NCBI GenBank assembly: GCA_030596125.1
Contig: JAUVKT010000008.1
Coordinates: forward strand, 1-49,117
DNA from: Bacteroidales bacterium
Lineage (GTDB): Bacteria > Bacteroidota > Bacteroidia > Bacteroidales > VadinHA17
DNA length: 49,117 bases
Direction: 5' to 3'
The translations under genes were made by a program, and so were the position numbers. The notes beneath the pieces were generated by a model. The model was not told where the DNA came from. It worked only from the letters and a program-made list of their open reading frames with translations, and searched no databases. Shown one piece after another: positions 39,036 through 46,553 of this stretch (the stretch's first letter is position 1; each line of letters starts with the position of its first letter).

Positions 39036-39506
39036 ATGCCAAGACCTCAGAATAACAGGATTGTAAATGAGCCTCCTCTTTTCACCGAGTTTAAACCGGT
39101 AGGAGTGAACAGGCCTGATCTCGACCAGGTGCTGTTATCACTTGATGAACTGGAGGCTTTCAGACTGGCTGATAAACTAGGGTTTTCCCATGCTAATGCA
39201 GCTGATGAGATGGAGATATCAAGATCTACTTTCACCAGGCTTATCGAAAAGGCAAGAGAGAAGGTTGCCGATTTTATTATAAATGGAAAGATGCTGACAG
39301 TAGAGGGCGGAAACATCCATTTCAGAAAAAATATTATTCGTTGCAATAAATGTGGGTATATGTTTAAAATAAATATTAATAATATGATAACTGAGTGTCC
39401 GGCATGTCATTCACATGACCTGATAAACCTGGCCGGTGGCTTTGGTCATGGGAAATGCTGTAACAACAGGTATCGAAAAAGAGGAGGTAATTATGCCAAG
39501 AAATGA
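39036..39506 (+). CDS. DUF134 helix-turn-helix regulator with zinc ribbon
   Basis: A 156-aa protein of the DUF134 family. The N-terminal half is a predicted HTH: LLSLDELEAFRLADKLGFSHANAADEMEISRSTFTRLIEKAREKVADF. The C-terminal half is a zinc ribbon with CNKCGYMF and CPACHSHD, followed by a GHGKCCNNRYRKRGG tail. I chose ATG 39036 because MPRPxxxRxV is the family start; the track start adds 10 codons that overlap the promoter. It is the first gene of the NifX/ATPase operon and the likely regulator. It overlaps the next gene by 14 nt. Confidence 0.85.
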   Translation: MPRPQNNRIVNEPPLFTEFKPVGVNRPDLDQVLLSLDELEAFRLADKLGFSHANAADEMEISRSTFTRLIEKAREKVADFIINGKMLTVEGGNIHFRKNIIRCNKCGYMFKININNMITECPACHSHDLINLAGGFGHGKCCNNRYRKRGGNYAKK

Positions 39507-39801
39507 CAAAACCGGACCTATGGGATTAGGTCCGTTAACCGGAAGACGCATGGGAGTATGCGTCGGAGACGAAGGTTCTGTTTCAGGCAATAGTGTCTGG
39601 TTCGGCCGTGGATTCGGTCGCGGATTTGGCCGTGGATTTGGCGGTGGAAGAGGCCGTGGATTTGGAAGAGGATATGGTTATGGAGCCGGAGTGCCCGCTG
39701 CATATCCTTCAGATGAGAAAATATTAAAGAGTGAGATCGATATCCTGAAGGAACAAATATCACTCCTTGAGAAGAGATTGTCTGATCAGAAAAAAGATTA
39801 A
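39493..39801 (+). CDS. Glycine-rich DUF5320-like protein
   Basis: A 102-aa protein. It opens with PRNDKTGPMGLGPLTGRRMG, the DUF5320 start seen near NifX/ATPase clusters of anaerobes. Residues 33-60 are FGRG repeats, and the C-terminus is a short coiled coil (EKILKSEIDILKEQISLLEKRLSDQ). The start at 39493 is preceded by GAGGAGGTAA, a full Shine-Dalgarno, unusual for Bacteroidota, although these bases also encode the end of the DUF134 protein. The function is unknown. The track start at 39436 lies wholly inside the DUF134 gene and is rejected. Confidence 0.8.
   Translation: MPRNDKTGPMGLGPLTGRRMGVCVGDEGSVSGNSVWFGRGFGRGFGRGFGGGRGRGFGRGYGYGAGVPAAYPSDEKILKSEIDILKEQISLLEKRLSDQKKD
39601..39684 (+). 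repeat. 12-bp coding repeat (FGRG)n
   Basis: Near-identical 12-bp units of the type TTCGGCCGTGGA encode F-G-R-G several times. Synonymous changes (GGCCGT, GGTCGC) show that the protein repeat is under selection or the array is not recent. Confidence 0.7.
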
Positions 39802-39849
39802 CTATAGGATTAGAAACATAATCCTGATAGAATTTTATTAACTAATGAT

Positions 39850-39889
39850 GCGGATCGTTTTGGATCAGTTAAGGTTTAAAATGATCCGC
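39850..39889 (+). promoter_or_regulatory. Stem-loop before the zinc-ribbon gene
   Basis: GCGGATCGTTTT pairs with AAAATGATCCGC over 12 bp with one G-U, around a 16-nt loop, in the 109-bp gap inside the operon. There is no T-run, so it is probably not a terminator; it may stabilise or process the mRNA. Confidence 0.5.
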
Positions 39890-39910
39890 TTAAACTAAAA
39901 TAATATACTA

Positions 39911-40135
39911 ATGGAAGACAGATCAAAATTTGGAAACTCCGGTGCACCAGGACGTGGTCTTGGAAGAGGAGGAGGTAAAGGGCGAAACAGTGGTGGTGGT
40001 TTTGGAACCGGAGGCTACTGCGTTTGTGCAAAGTGCGGTGAGAAAGTTGCCCATCAGCAGGGAGTGAAATGTACTAATATCAAGTGCCCTTCATGTGGTA
40101 AAACAATGATAAGAGAAGAATTATTAGCGAAATAA
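39911..40135 (+). CDS. Small Gly-rich zinc-ribbon protein
   Basis: A 74-aa protein. Residues 8-36 are rich in Gly, Arg and Ser (GAPGRGLGRGGGKG). The C-terminal half has two cysteine pairs, CVCAKCGEKV and CTNIKCPSCGKTMIR, which look like a rubredoxin/zinc-ribbon knuckle. Such small proteins accompany NifX-like and MinD-like genes in anaerobes; their role is unknown. It ends 9 nt before the first NifX-like gene. Confidence 0.75.
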   Translation: MEDRSKFGNSGAPGRGLGRGGGKGRNSGGGFGTGGYCVCAKCGEKVAHQQGVKCTNIKCPSCGKTMIREELLAK

Positions 40136-40144
40136 ATATTGAGT

Positions 40145-40489
40145 ATGATTAAAAAAATGAAATTTGCAATACCTACTGTAAACGGGAAAATAACTGCTCA
40201 TTTCGGGCATTGCGACAGTTTTGCAGTAGTTGATGTTGAAGATAATAAAATTGTAAAAGAAGATTCTTTACAGCCTCCTGTGCATCAGCCGGGTGTTTAC
40301 CCAAAGTTTCTGGCTGATCAGGGTGTTAATGTAATTATCGCAGGGGGTATGGGACAGAAGGCACAGGATCTTTTTCATCAAAATAATATAGAGGTGCATA
40401 TGGGTGTGCAGATGGGAGATCCTGCTGACCTGGTAAATGATTACCTTTCAAACAGTCTCGGTACCGGTGATAACCTGTGTGATCATTAA
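40145..40489 (+). CDS. NifX/NifB-family Mo-Fe cluster-binding protein 1
   Basis: A 114-aa protein of the dinitrogenase Fe-Mo cofactor-binding fold, cytoplasmic. Landmarks are MKFAIPTVNGKITAHFGHCDSFAVVDVE, then VNVIIAGGMGQKAQDLF and the C-terminal CDH. This fold binds Mo-Fe precursors (NifX, NafY) or the Mo-Cu cluster of the orange protein. With no nif structural genes here, the latter comparison fits better. The start is uncertain among TTG 40139, ATG 40145 and ATG 40157; the conserved block begins at 40157. Confidence 0.85.
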   Translation: MIKKMKFAIPTVNGKITAHFGHCDSFAVVDVEDNKIVKEDSLQPPVHQPGVYPKFLADQGVNVIIAGGMGQKAQDLFHQNNIEVHMGVQMGDPADLVNDYLSNSLGTGDNLCDH

Positions 40490-40502
40490 TACATAGTCAT
40501 TG

Positions 40503-41366
40503 ATGAAGATAGCTATTGCCAGTGGCAAAGGAGGAACCGGTAAAACAACTCTGGCGACAAATCTTTCTGCTTTCCTGTCAGAGAGCGAGAAGGTTGTTCT
40601 TGCTGATCTGGATGTTGAAGAACCCAATTCCGGGCTGTTCCTAAAGGGAGATCTTGTTTTGGAAGAGGTCAGGTATAAGATGATCCCGAAGTGGAATGAA
40701 GATACCTGTACATTAAGTGGTAAATGCAGGGAGGTGTGTAACTTTAATGCGATTGTACAACTGGGACCCCGGATCTTGGTTCTACCCGAACTGTGTCATA
40801 GTTGTTATGCCTGCTCAGAGTTATGTCCTTCATCTTCACTGCCAATGACACCTCAGCGGATGGGTGTACTGAAGGAGTATAAGATAAATGATAACCTTAC
40901 TTTTGTCGAAAGCCGGCTTGATATTGGTCAGGAGCAGGCTGTACCGCTGATTATGCAGACTAATGATTTTATCGATCTTAATTTTGATAATACAACCATA
41001 AAGCTGTTTGATTCACCTCCCGGCGCTTCCTGTCCGGTTATTGAAGTAACAAAAGATGTTGATAAAGTAATTTTAATTACTGAACCTACACCCTTCGGTC
41101 TGCATGATCTTATAATTATTGTTGAAACCATGCGGGAACTGAAAAAGGATTTCGGAGTGGTAATTAATCGTTATGGTGTGGGTAATGATGATGTTATAGA
41201 CTATTGTAACCGTGAAGGTATTGATATAATTGCAAAAATATCCAATGACCGGCATATTGCTGAATTATACTCCGGTGGCGACCTGATATATGATAAGGTG
41301 CCAGCTGTCAGAGATGAACTGGAGAGAGTAAAAAGCTATATTTTTTCAGAAGGGGAGGGAATGTAA
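40503..41366 (+). CDS. MinD/Mrp-type ATPase with inserted ferredoxin domain 1
   Basis: A 287-aa P-loop ATPase of the MinD superfamily. The deviant Walker A is SGKGGTGKTT at residues 7-16, and the switch motifs are DLDVEEPNSG and LFDSPPGASCPV. A ferredoxin-like insert at about 67-105 has CTLSGKCREVC and CHSCYACSELCP. The second motif is a complete C-x2-C-x2-C-x3-C. The first has Ser in place of the second Cys (C-x2-S-x2-C-x3-C), so cluster I may be [3Fe-4S] or absent. The paired second ATPase follows after 1 nt. Homologous pairs occur in orange-protein clusters. The start is ATG 40503; the track's TTG is 3 nt earlier. Confidence 0.9.
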   Translation: MKIAIASGKGGTGKTTLATNLSAFLSESEKVVLADLDVEEPNSGLFLKGDLVLEEVRYKMIPKWNEDTCTLSGKCREVCNFNAIVQLGPRILVLPELCHSCYACSELCPSSSLPMTPQRMGVLKEYKINDNLTFVESRLDIGQEQAVPLIMQTNDFIDLNFDNTTIKLFDSPPGASCPVIEVTKDVDKVILITEPTPFGLHDLIIIVETMRELKKDFGVVINRYGVGNDDVIDYCNREGIDIIAKISNDRHIAELYSGGDLIYDKVPAVRDELERVKSYIFSEGEGM

Positions 41367-41367
41367 T

Positions 41368-42255
41368 ATGAAAGAGATAGTAGTAATATCCGGTAAGGGC
41401 GGTACAGGCAAAACATCAATAACAGCCTCGTTTGCTTACCTTGAAGGAGAGAATATTGTTGTGGCCGATTGTGATGTTGATGCGGCTGATATGCATTTAC
41501 TTTTGCAACCTGATTTCAAAATTGCTAAGGATTTTTATAGCGGAGAGTTGGCCGTAATAGATCAGGATGCATGTATTTATTGCGGTGAGTGTAAAACAGT
41601 ATGCCGGTTTGATGCTATACCTGTGGAAAATGGGATATATACGGTCGATCCGATAAGTTGTGAGGGATGTGGGTATTGTTCAAGAGTTTGTCCGGTCGAT
41701 GCCATAACCAATATTGATCTTCTGGTTGGTGAGTACTATATTTCTACAATAAAGACAAAGGCCACAATGGTTCATGCAAGGCTGGGTATTGCAGCTGATA
41801 ATTCAGGCAAACTGGTTGCCCAGGTAAAGAACAGTGCCCGTGAAGTTGCTGAAAAAGAGAAGAAAGAGCTGATTATTGTTGATGGTTCTCCCGGAATTGG
41901 ATGCCCGGTTGTTTCATCACTTACCGGTGCGCATTATGTTGTGCTGGTAGCAGAGCCTTCACTGTCCGGTTTACATGACCTTAAGAGAGTTAATGAGCTT
42001 GTAAAGATCTTTAAGATAGGAGTCGGTTGTATAATTAATAAGTCTGATATAAATCCGGGAATAACAGAGGATATTAAAACATTCCTGAAAGATGAAGATA
42101 TTACATTTATCTCCTCTCTTCCTTATGATGAGAGTTTCACGGAATCAATGACAAATGGAAAAGTAATTGTGGAGAACGGGAACGAAAATATTAAAGAGAT
42201 ATTAAAGAACAGTTGGGAAAAAATTAAAGAGTTAACTAATAATAAATCTGAATAA
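41368..42255 (+). CDS. MinD/Mrp-type ATPase with inserted ferredoxin domain 2
   Basis: A 295-aa partner of the previous ATPase. Walker A is SGKGGTGKTS at 8-17, with DCDVDAADMHL and VDGSPGIGCPV as switch motifs. The ferredoxin insert (about 67-112) has all eight cysteines: CIYCGECKTVC and CEGCGYCSRVCP, for two [4Fe-4S] clusters. It probably forms a heterodimer with ATPase 1 that couples ATP hydrolysis to electron transfer or metal-cluster assembly; this is inferred from relatives. NifX-like protein 2 follows after 1 nt. Confidence 0.9.
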   Translation: MKEIVVISGKGGTGKTSITASFAYLEGENIVVADCDVDAADMHLLLQPDFKIAKDFYSGELAVIDQDACIYCGECKTVCRFDAIPVENGIYTVDPISCEGCGYCSRVCPVDAITNIDLLVGEYYISTIKTKATMVHARLGIAADNSGKLVAQVKNSAREVAEKEKKELIIVDGSPGIGCPVVSSLTGAHYVVLVAEPSLSGLHDLKRVNELVKIFKIGVGCIINKSDINPGITEDIKTFLKDEDITFISSLPYDESFTESMTNGKVIVENGNENIKEILKNSWEKIKELTNNKSE

Positions 42256-42256
42256 A

Positions 42257-42595
42257 ATGAGAATTGTATTTACGGCAAAAGGAACAGAGTGGGATTCAGA
42301 TATGGATCCCAGGTTTGGAAGAACTCAATACCTGTTAATATATGATGATAAAACCGATGATCTGGTTTCATTTGATAACAGGGAAATAGATAAAGAGGCT
42401 CACGGAGCAGGAACGAAAACGTCCCAGAGACTGTTTGATCTTAATCCTGATGTATTAATTACCGGCAACGGACCGGGAGGTAATGCACAGTCGATACTTG
42501 AGAGAACAAAGGTTGAGATTTATACAGGAGCTGGTGAAATGACTGTCAGGGAAGCATATGAAGCTTTTAAAAACAGTAAGTTACCAAAATATTGA
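42257..42595 (+). CDS. NifX/NifB-family Mo-Fe cluster-binding protein 2
   Basis: A 112-aa protein of the same fold as the gene at 40145 but clearly diverged. It opens with RIVFTAKGTEWDSDMDPRFGRTQYLLIYDD, the form seen in orange-protein-like members, and has VLITGNGPGGNAQSILER. The Cys/His motif at the C-terminus of copy 1 is missing. Both ATPase genes lie between the two copies, which suggests that the two proteins have separate jobs. The CGGC-domain gene begins 2 nt after its stop. Confidence 0.85.
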   Translation: MRIVFTAKGTEWDSDMDPRFGRTQYLLIYDDKTDDLVSFDNREIDKEAHGAGTKTSQRLFDLNPDVLITGNGPGGNAQSILERTKVEIYTGAGEMTVREAYEAFKNSKLPKY

Positions 42596-42597
42596 TT

Positions 42598-43047
42598 ATG
42601 AAGGATTCAACCAGGATCGGGATTATTATCTGCGACCGGTACCGTGATTGTGCAGGAGGAAAATGTTTTCGTTCAATGAAAAACCGTGAGGGGGCATTCA
42701 ATATCTACGGAAAGGATCAGGAACTGGAGCTTGTTGGATATACTACCTGTCGTGGTTGTCCTGGAGGAAATATTGAGCATGCACCAGAGGAGATGATTAA
42801 GAATGGTGTCGATGTGATCCATTTTGCAACAGGCATGGTGGTAGGATATCCTCCATGCCCGTATATAAATCATTTTAAAAATTTTATTGAGGAGAAATGG
42901 GGTGTGAAAGTAGTAGTTGGAACGCATCCGATACCTGAAAAATATTATAAAACTCATACCAACCTTAAAACATGGGAGGGTCTTGAATGGGAAGATATTC
43001 TTAAGCCGGCCTTAGCAACTGAAGAGATAAGATTGGCTTATGATTAG
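42598..43047 (+). CDS. CGGC-domain protein
   Basis: A 149-aa protein of the CGGC family, thought to bind metal through its cysteines; the function is not established. Conserved blocks are IICDRYRDCAGGKCFRSM near residue 11, YTTCRGCPGGNIEHAPEEM near 46, DVIHFATGMVVGYPPCPY near 72, and VVVGTHPIPEKYY near the C-terminus. The start is ATG 42598; the track's TTG two codons earlier overlaps the previous stop. It is the last gene of the operon and is followed by a strong terminator. Confidence 0.88.
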   Translation: MKDSTRIGIIICDRYRDCAGGKCFRSMKNREGAFNIYGKDQELELVGYTTCRGCPGGNIEHAPEEMIKNGVDVIHFATGMVVGYPPCPYINHFKNFIEEKWGVKVVVGTHPIPEKYYKTHTNLKTWEGLEWEDILKPALATEEIRLAYD

Positions 43048-43081
43048 CAGGTAGTAGGAGCCTGTTTGAGTTTAGTTGTGT

Positions 43082-43134
43082 AAGCTGCCGGGTTATAAAA
43101 TTGATTTTTGACCTGGCAGCTTTTTCTTTTTTCA
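43082..43134 (+). terminator. Intrinsic terminator closing the NifX/ATPase operon
   Basis: AAGCTGCCGGGT pairs with ACCTGGCAGCTT (one G-U) around a 17-nt AT-rich loop and runs into TTTTTCTTTTTT. It begins 34 nt past the CGGC-gene stop and separates this operon from nqr. Confidence 0.9.
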
Positions 43135-43196
43135 CTCATAGGGTAAGCGTAAAAAATGTGTTGTATAGTATATAAAAAAATAGTAACCAATGATTT

Positions 43197-43237
43197 TTGG
43201 AGCATCAATGAAAATTGTGATATTTGTGATAATTTTG
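43197..43237 (+). promoter_or_regulatory. Candidate nqr operon promoter region
   Basis: TTG at 43197-43199, 19 nt, GATATTTG (7 of 8 to consensus), with a full -7 match TAATTTTG just downstream at 43230-43237 that lacks a paired TTG. Either could start the nqr transcript, 70-80 nt before nqrA. Confidence 0.35.
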
Positions 43238-43307
43238 TGTTAAGAAAATAACATCTCTCTATGTCTATTAAGTTTCAATACGTTTTTCTAATTATTAATA
43301 ACTCTGT

Positions 43308-44657
43308 ATGTCTAAACAAATCAAGTTAAGAAAAGGGTTGGATATCAGACTTGAAGGCAAGGCCGATAAAATTCTGATACCCGAGGAGAAGCCTGGCAGG
43401 TATGCTGTTAAGCCGGTCGATTTTCCCGGGTTGATCCCTAAAATGTGTATCAAGCCGGGAGAAACGGTGAAGGCAGGCACACCTCTGTTTTTTGATAAGC
43501 AGAAACCTGATATTAAGTACACATCACCGGTAAGTGGAACCCTCACCGATGTAGTAAGAGGAGAAAGAAGAAAAATAATGGAGGTGGTAATTGAAGCAAA
43601 TGGTGATGAATATGTCGATTTTGGGAAAGCAGATATTGAGACTCTGAACAGGGATAAAATTGTATCCAAAATCCTTGAATCGGGATTGTGGCCTGCAATA
43701 AGACAGAGACCGTATCATGTGGTTGCCAACCCAACTGAAACGCCCAAATCTGTTTTTGTGAGCGGGTTTGATACAGCACCCCTGTCAGCCGACTTTGATT
43801 TTATTATCGATCACCTTTCTGAAGATCTTTACAGAGCAGGGATAACAGTACTTAATAAACTAACTGACGGACCTGTTCACCTGGGTCTGGGAGCTAACAC
43901 AACCTCTAATATTCTTAAGAATACACCGGGAGTTGAGACTCATTATTTTAAAGGTCCGCACCCCGCTGGTAATATTGGAATACAGATACATCATATTGAT
44001 CCGGTAAATAAAGGAGAGGTGGTCTGGTATGTAAATCTTCAGGATGTAGTTAACCTCGGACGGCTTTTTGCTGAAGGAGTATATGCCCCTGAAAAAATTG
44101 TTGCCTTATCCGGCCCGGAAGTTGATAAACCAAGATACCATCGCACCAGAACGGGGGCATTAATCTCTACTATTATCACGAATAATATTACATCTGATAA
44201 TGTAAGATATATAAGTGGAAATGTATTGACAGGCTCTAAAATTGAATCAGGTGGTTTTATTGGATTCTATGATTCTTCCATCACTGTTATCCCGGAAGGC
44301 AACCATCATGAGTTCTTTGGCTGGATAATGCCGGGTCTTAACAAATTCAGTATTTCACGCACATTTCTTACATGGCTGATGGTCAATAAAAACTATAAGC
44401 TTGACACTAACTTTCATGGTGGGGAGAGAGCTTTTGTGATGACCGGACAATATGAGAAGGTGCTTCCAATGGACATTCACCCGATGCAATTGCTTAAATC
44501 CATACTGGTTGAAGATATTGATCGTATGGAGCAGCTGGGGATTTATGAGATAGCAGAGGAAGATTTTGCTCTTTGTGAATTTATCTGTTCTTCCAAGATA
44601 GAAATTCAGTCGATTGTTCGTACAGGACTCGACCTGATGGTTAGGGAGATGAGTTAG
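43308..44657 (+). CDS. nqrA: Na+-translocating NADH:quinone reductase subunit A
   Basis: The peripheral cytoplasmic subunit of Na+-NQR, 449 aa, near the family length. It opens with KLRKGLDIRLEGKAD and has PGLIPKMCIKPGETVKAGTPLFFDK and TSPVSGTL, the lipoyl-like motif shared with RnfC. The C-terminal part has CSSKIEIQSIVRTGLDLMVREM. It binds quinone near the NqrB interface by family knowledge. It is the first of six genes in the standard order, with a separate upstream spacer. Confidence 0.96.
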   Translation: MSKQIKLRKGLDIRLEGKADKILIPEEKPGRYAVKPVDFPGLIPKMCIKPGETVKAGTPLFFDKQKPDIKYTSPVSGTLTDVVRGERRKIMEVVIEANGDEYVDFGKADIETLNRDKIVSKILESGLWPAIRQRPYHVVANPTETPKSVFVSGFDTAPLSADFDFIIDHLSEDLYRAGITVLNKLTDGPVHLGLGANTTSNILKNTPGVETHYFKGPHPAGNIGIQIHHIDPVNKGEVVWYVNLQDVVNLGRLFAEGVYAPEKIVALSGPEVDKPRYHRTRTGALISTIITNNITSDNVRYISGNVLTGSKIESGGFIGFYDSSITVIPEGNHHEFFGWIMPGLNKFSISRTFLTWLMVNKNYKLDTNFHGGERAFVMTGQYEKVLPMDIHPMQLLKSILVEDIDRMEQLGIYEIAEEDFALCEFICSSKIEIQSIVRTGLDLMVREMS

Positions 44658-44679
44658 TAATTAAAGTATTGCCTAAGTA

Positions 44680-45837
44680 ATGAAAGCATTAAGAAAACAA
44701 ATAGATAAGATCAAGCCCCACTTTGAGAAGGGAGGGAAACTTTCAATGTTTCACTCATTCTTTGATGCGGTGGAGGCTCTGATATTTGTTCCTGACACTG
44801 TTACAACCAGAGGCTCTCATATTCGCGATGGAGCGGATTTGAAGAGAGTCATGATAACCGTATGGATAGCACTGGTTCCGGCAGTTCTTTTTGGGATCTA
44901 TAATATCGGATTACAACACAGCCTTTCCATAGGCATTGAACCGGTCTTCTGGGATATGATATGGTTCGGCTTTCTTAAATTTCTTCCACTTGCCCTTGTT
45001 AGCTATGCCGTAGGGTTGGGAGTGGAAATATATTTTGCCCAGATAAAAGGTCATGAGGTGAACGAAGGGTTCTTTGTTACAGGTTTACTGATCCCTCTTA
45101 TTGTACCTGTTGATGTGCCACTATGGCAACTTGCATTAGCTGTATTGTTTTCAGTGATAATTGGTAAGGAGGTTTTTGGTGGAACAGGGATGAATATTCT
45201 TAACCCTGCACTTGTCACCAGGGCTTTTCTCTTTTTCAGCTATCCGAAATGGATGTCAGGTGATTCGGTATGGGTATCCGGCATGGTTAAAGGAGAAAGT
45301 ATAGTTGATGGTTTTTCCGGGGCAACACCCCTGGCACAGGCAGCTGCTCATCAGGTAGAGTCAATGCCTTCCGCTCTGGAGATGATAATAGGTACTATAC
45401 CCGGATCAATCGGTGAAACATCTTTTATTGCCATTATGATCGGTGCTGCGATTTTGGTTTTTACCGGAGTGGGAAGCTGGAAGATTATTGTTAGTGTATT
45501 TGCCGGCGGAATGGGTATGGGATTATTACTGAATACATTTGCTACTAATCCCTATATGGAACTTCCGGCATATTATCACCTGATAATGGGTGGATTTGCA
45601 TTTGGTGCAGTATTTATGGCTACAGATCCGGTGACTGCAACACAAACTGAAACGGGGAAGTGGATATACGGTCTCTTAACAGGTATTCTTGCAGTACTTA
45701 TCCGGGTATTAAACCCGGCATTTCCCGAAGGGATGATGCTGGCTATACTGTTTATGAATGTCTTTGCTCCACTTATTGATCATTATGTTGTGGAAGCAAA
45801 TATTAAAAGAAGATTAAAACGTGCAATAAGCAAATAA
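44680..45837 (+). CDS. nqrB: Na+-translocating NADH:quinone reductase subunit B
   Basis: A 385-aa integral membrane subunit with about ten helices. The covalent FMN site is the Thr in DGFSGATPLAQAA. Other family blocks are TVTTRGSHIRDGADLKRVMITVW, NEGFFVTGLLIPLIVP, GKEVFGGTGMNILNPALVTRAFLFFSYP and MATDPVTATQTETGKWIYG. It forms the main sodium and electron path with NqrD and NqrE. A 22-nt gap follows nqrA. Confidence 0.97.
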   Translation: MKALRKQIDKIKPHFEKGGKLSMFHSFFDAVEALIFVPDTVTTRGSHIRDGADLKRVMITVWIALVPAVLFGIYNIGLQHSLSIGIEPVFWDMIWFGFLKFLPLALVSYAVGLGVEIYFAQIKGHEVNEGFFVTGLLIPLIVPVDVPLWQLALAVLFSVIIGKEVFGGTGMNILNPALVTRAFLFFSYPKWMSGDSVWVSGMVKGESIVDGFSGATPLAQAAAHQVESMPSALEMIIGTIPGSIGETSFIAIMIGAAILVFTGVGSWKIIVSVFAGGMGMGLLLNTFATNPYMELPAYYHLIMGGFAFGAVFMATDPVTATQTETGKWIYGLLTGILAVLIRVLNPAFPEGMMLAILFMNVFAPLIDHYVVEANIKRRLKRAISK

Positions 45838-45848
45838 ATGATTTCGCT

Positions 45849-46550
45849 ATGAGACAATTTAGTAACAGATATATTTTTATGTTCGCGACAGTCATGGTTG
45901 CTATAGTCGCACTGGTGCTATCCTCAGCAGCACTGCTCCTTCAGCCACGGCAGGAACGTAATGCGGAAATTGAGAAAAAGCGTAATATCCTTGCTTCAGT
46001 AGGTGTGGAGACTATAAGTACTGATACCGAGGAACTGTATGCAAAGTATATTACAGGCAGCTTCGTTATCAATTATAAAGCTGAAAAGGTTGACGGAATA
46101 GACCCATTTGAGGTTGAGGTGAAGAAAGAACAGAGGAAACCAATTGAAGAGCAGGTATTTCCGGTTTTCATGGCTACACTCGATAATGGTAAAAACAGTG
46201 TTATTATGCCTCTTGAGGGAAAAGGGCTGTGGGGACCATTATACGGATATATTTCACTTAACGATGATAACAGGTCCATTTATGGTGTTACATTCGATCA
46301 TAAAGCTGAGACACCCGGGCTGGGGGCAGAAATAAATACCTCATGGTTTGAAGATATGTTTGCCAATAAATTTCTCTTTGATGGAGATGAATTTGTTGGA
46401 ATACTGGTACAAAAGGGTGGAGCTGACCCCGGGGATATTCATGCTGTAGATGCAATTTCGGGTGGAACGATAACAAGTAAAGCACTCGAGAAGATGGTTT
46501 ATGACTGTATGATTAACTATGTTGAATATTTGAAAAATAACAGTAAGTAA
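45849..46550 (+). CDS. nqrC: Na+-translocating NADH:quinone reductase subunit C
   Basis: A 233-aa subunit with one N-terminal membrane helix (about 9-28, MFATVMVAIVALVLSSAALLL) and a periplasmic FMN-binding domain. The covalent FMN threonine lies in DAISGGTITSKALEKM near the C-terminus; the family core is usually SGATxT, here SGGTIT, which keeps the reactive Thr. GPLYGYISL and HKAETPGLGAEI are the other standard blocks. It follows nqrB by 11 nt. Confidence 0.96.
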   Translation: MRQFSNRYIFMFATVMVAIVALVLSSAALLLQPRQERNAEIEKKRNILASVGVETISTDTEELYAKYITGSFVINYKAEKVDGIDPFEVEVKKEQRKPIEEQVFPVFMATLDNGKNSVIMPLEGKGLWGPLYGYISLNDDNRSIYGVTFDHKAETPGLGAEINTSWFEDMFANKFLFDGDEFVGILVQKGGADPGDIHAVDAISGGTITSKALEKMVYDCMINYVEYLKNNSK

Positions 46551-46553
46551 GAT

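Noticed and set aside
39436-39492. Upstream start of the DUF5320-like gene
   Set aside because: The extension lies within the DUF134 gene in another frame; the family start MPRNDKTGPMG and a Shine-Dalgarno point to 39493.
40139-42595. Nitrogen fixation (nif) cluster
   Set aside because: Only the NifX-like fold is present; there is no nifH, nifD, nifK or nifB radical-SAM gene, so fixation is not supported.
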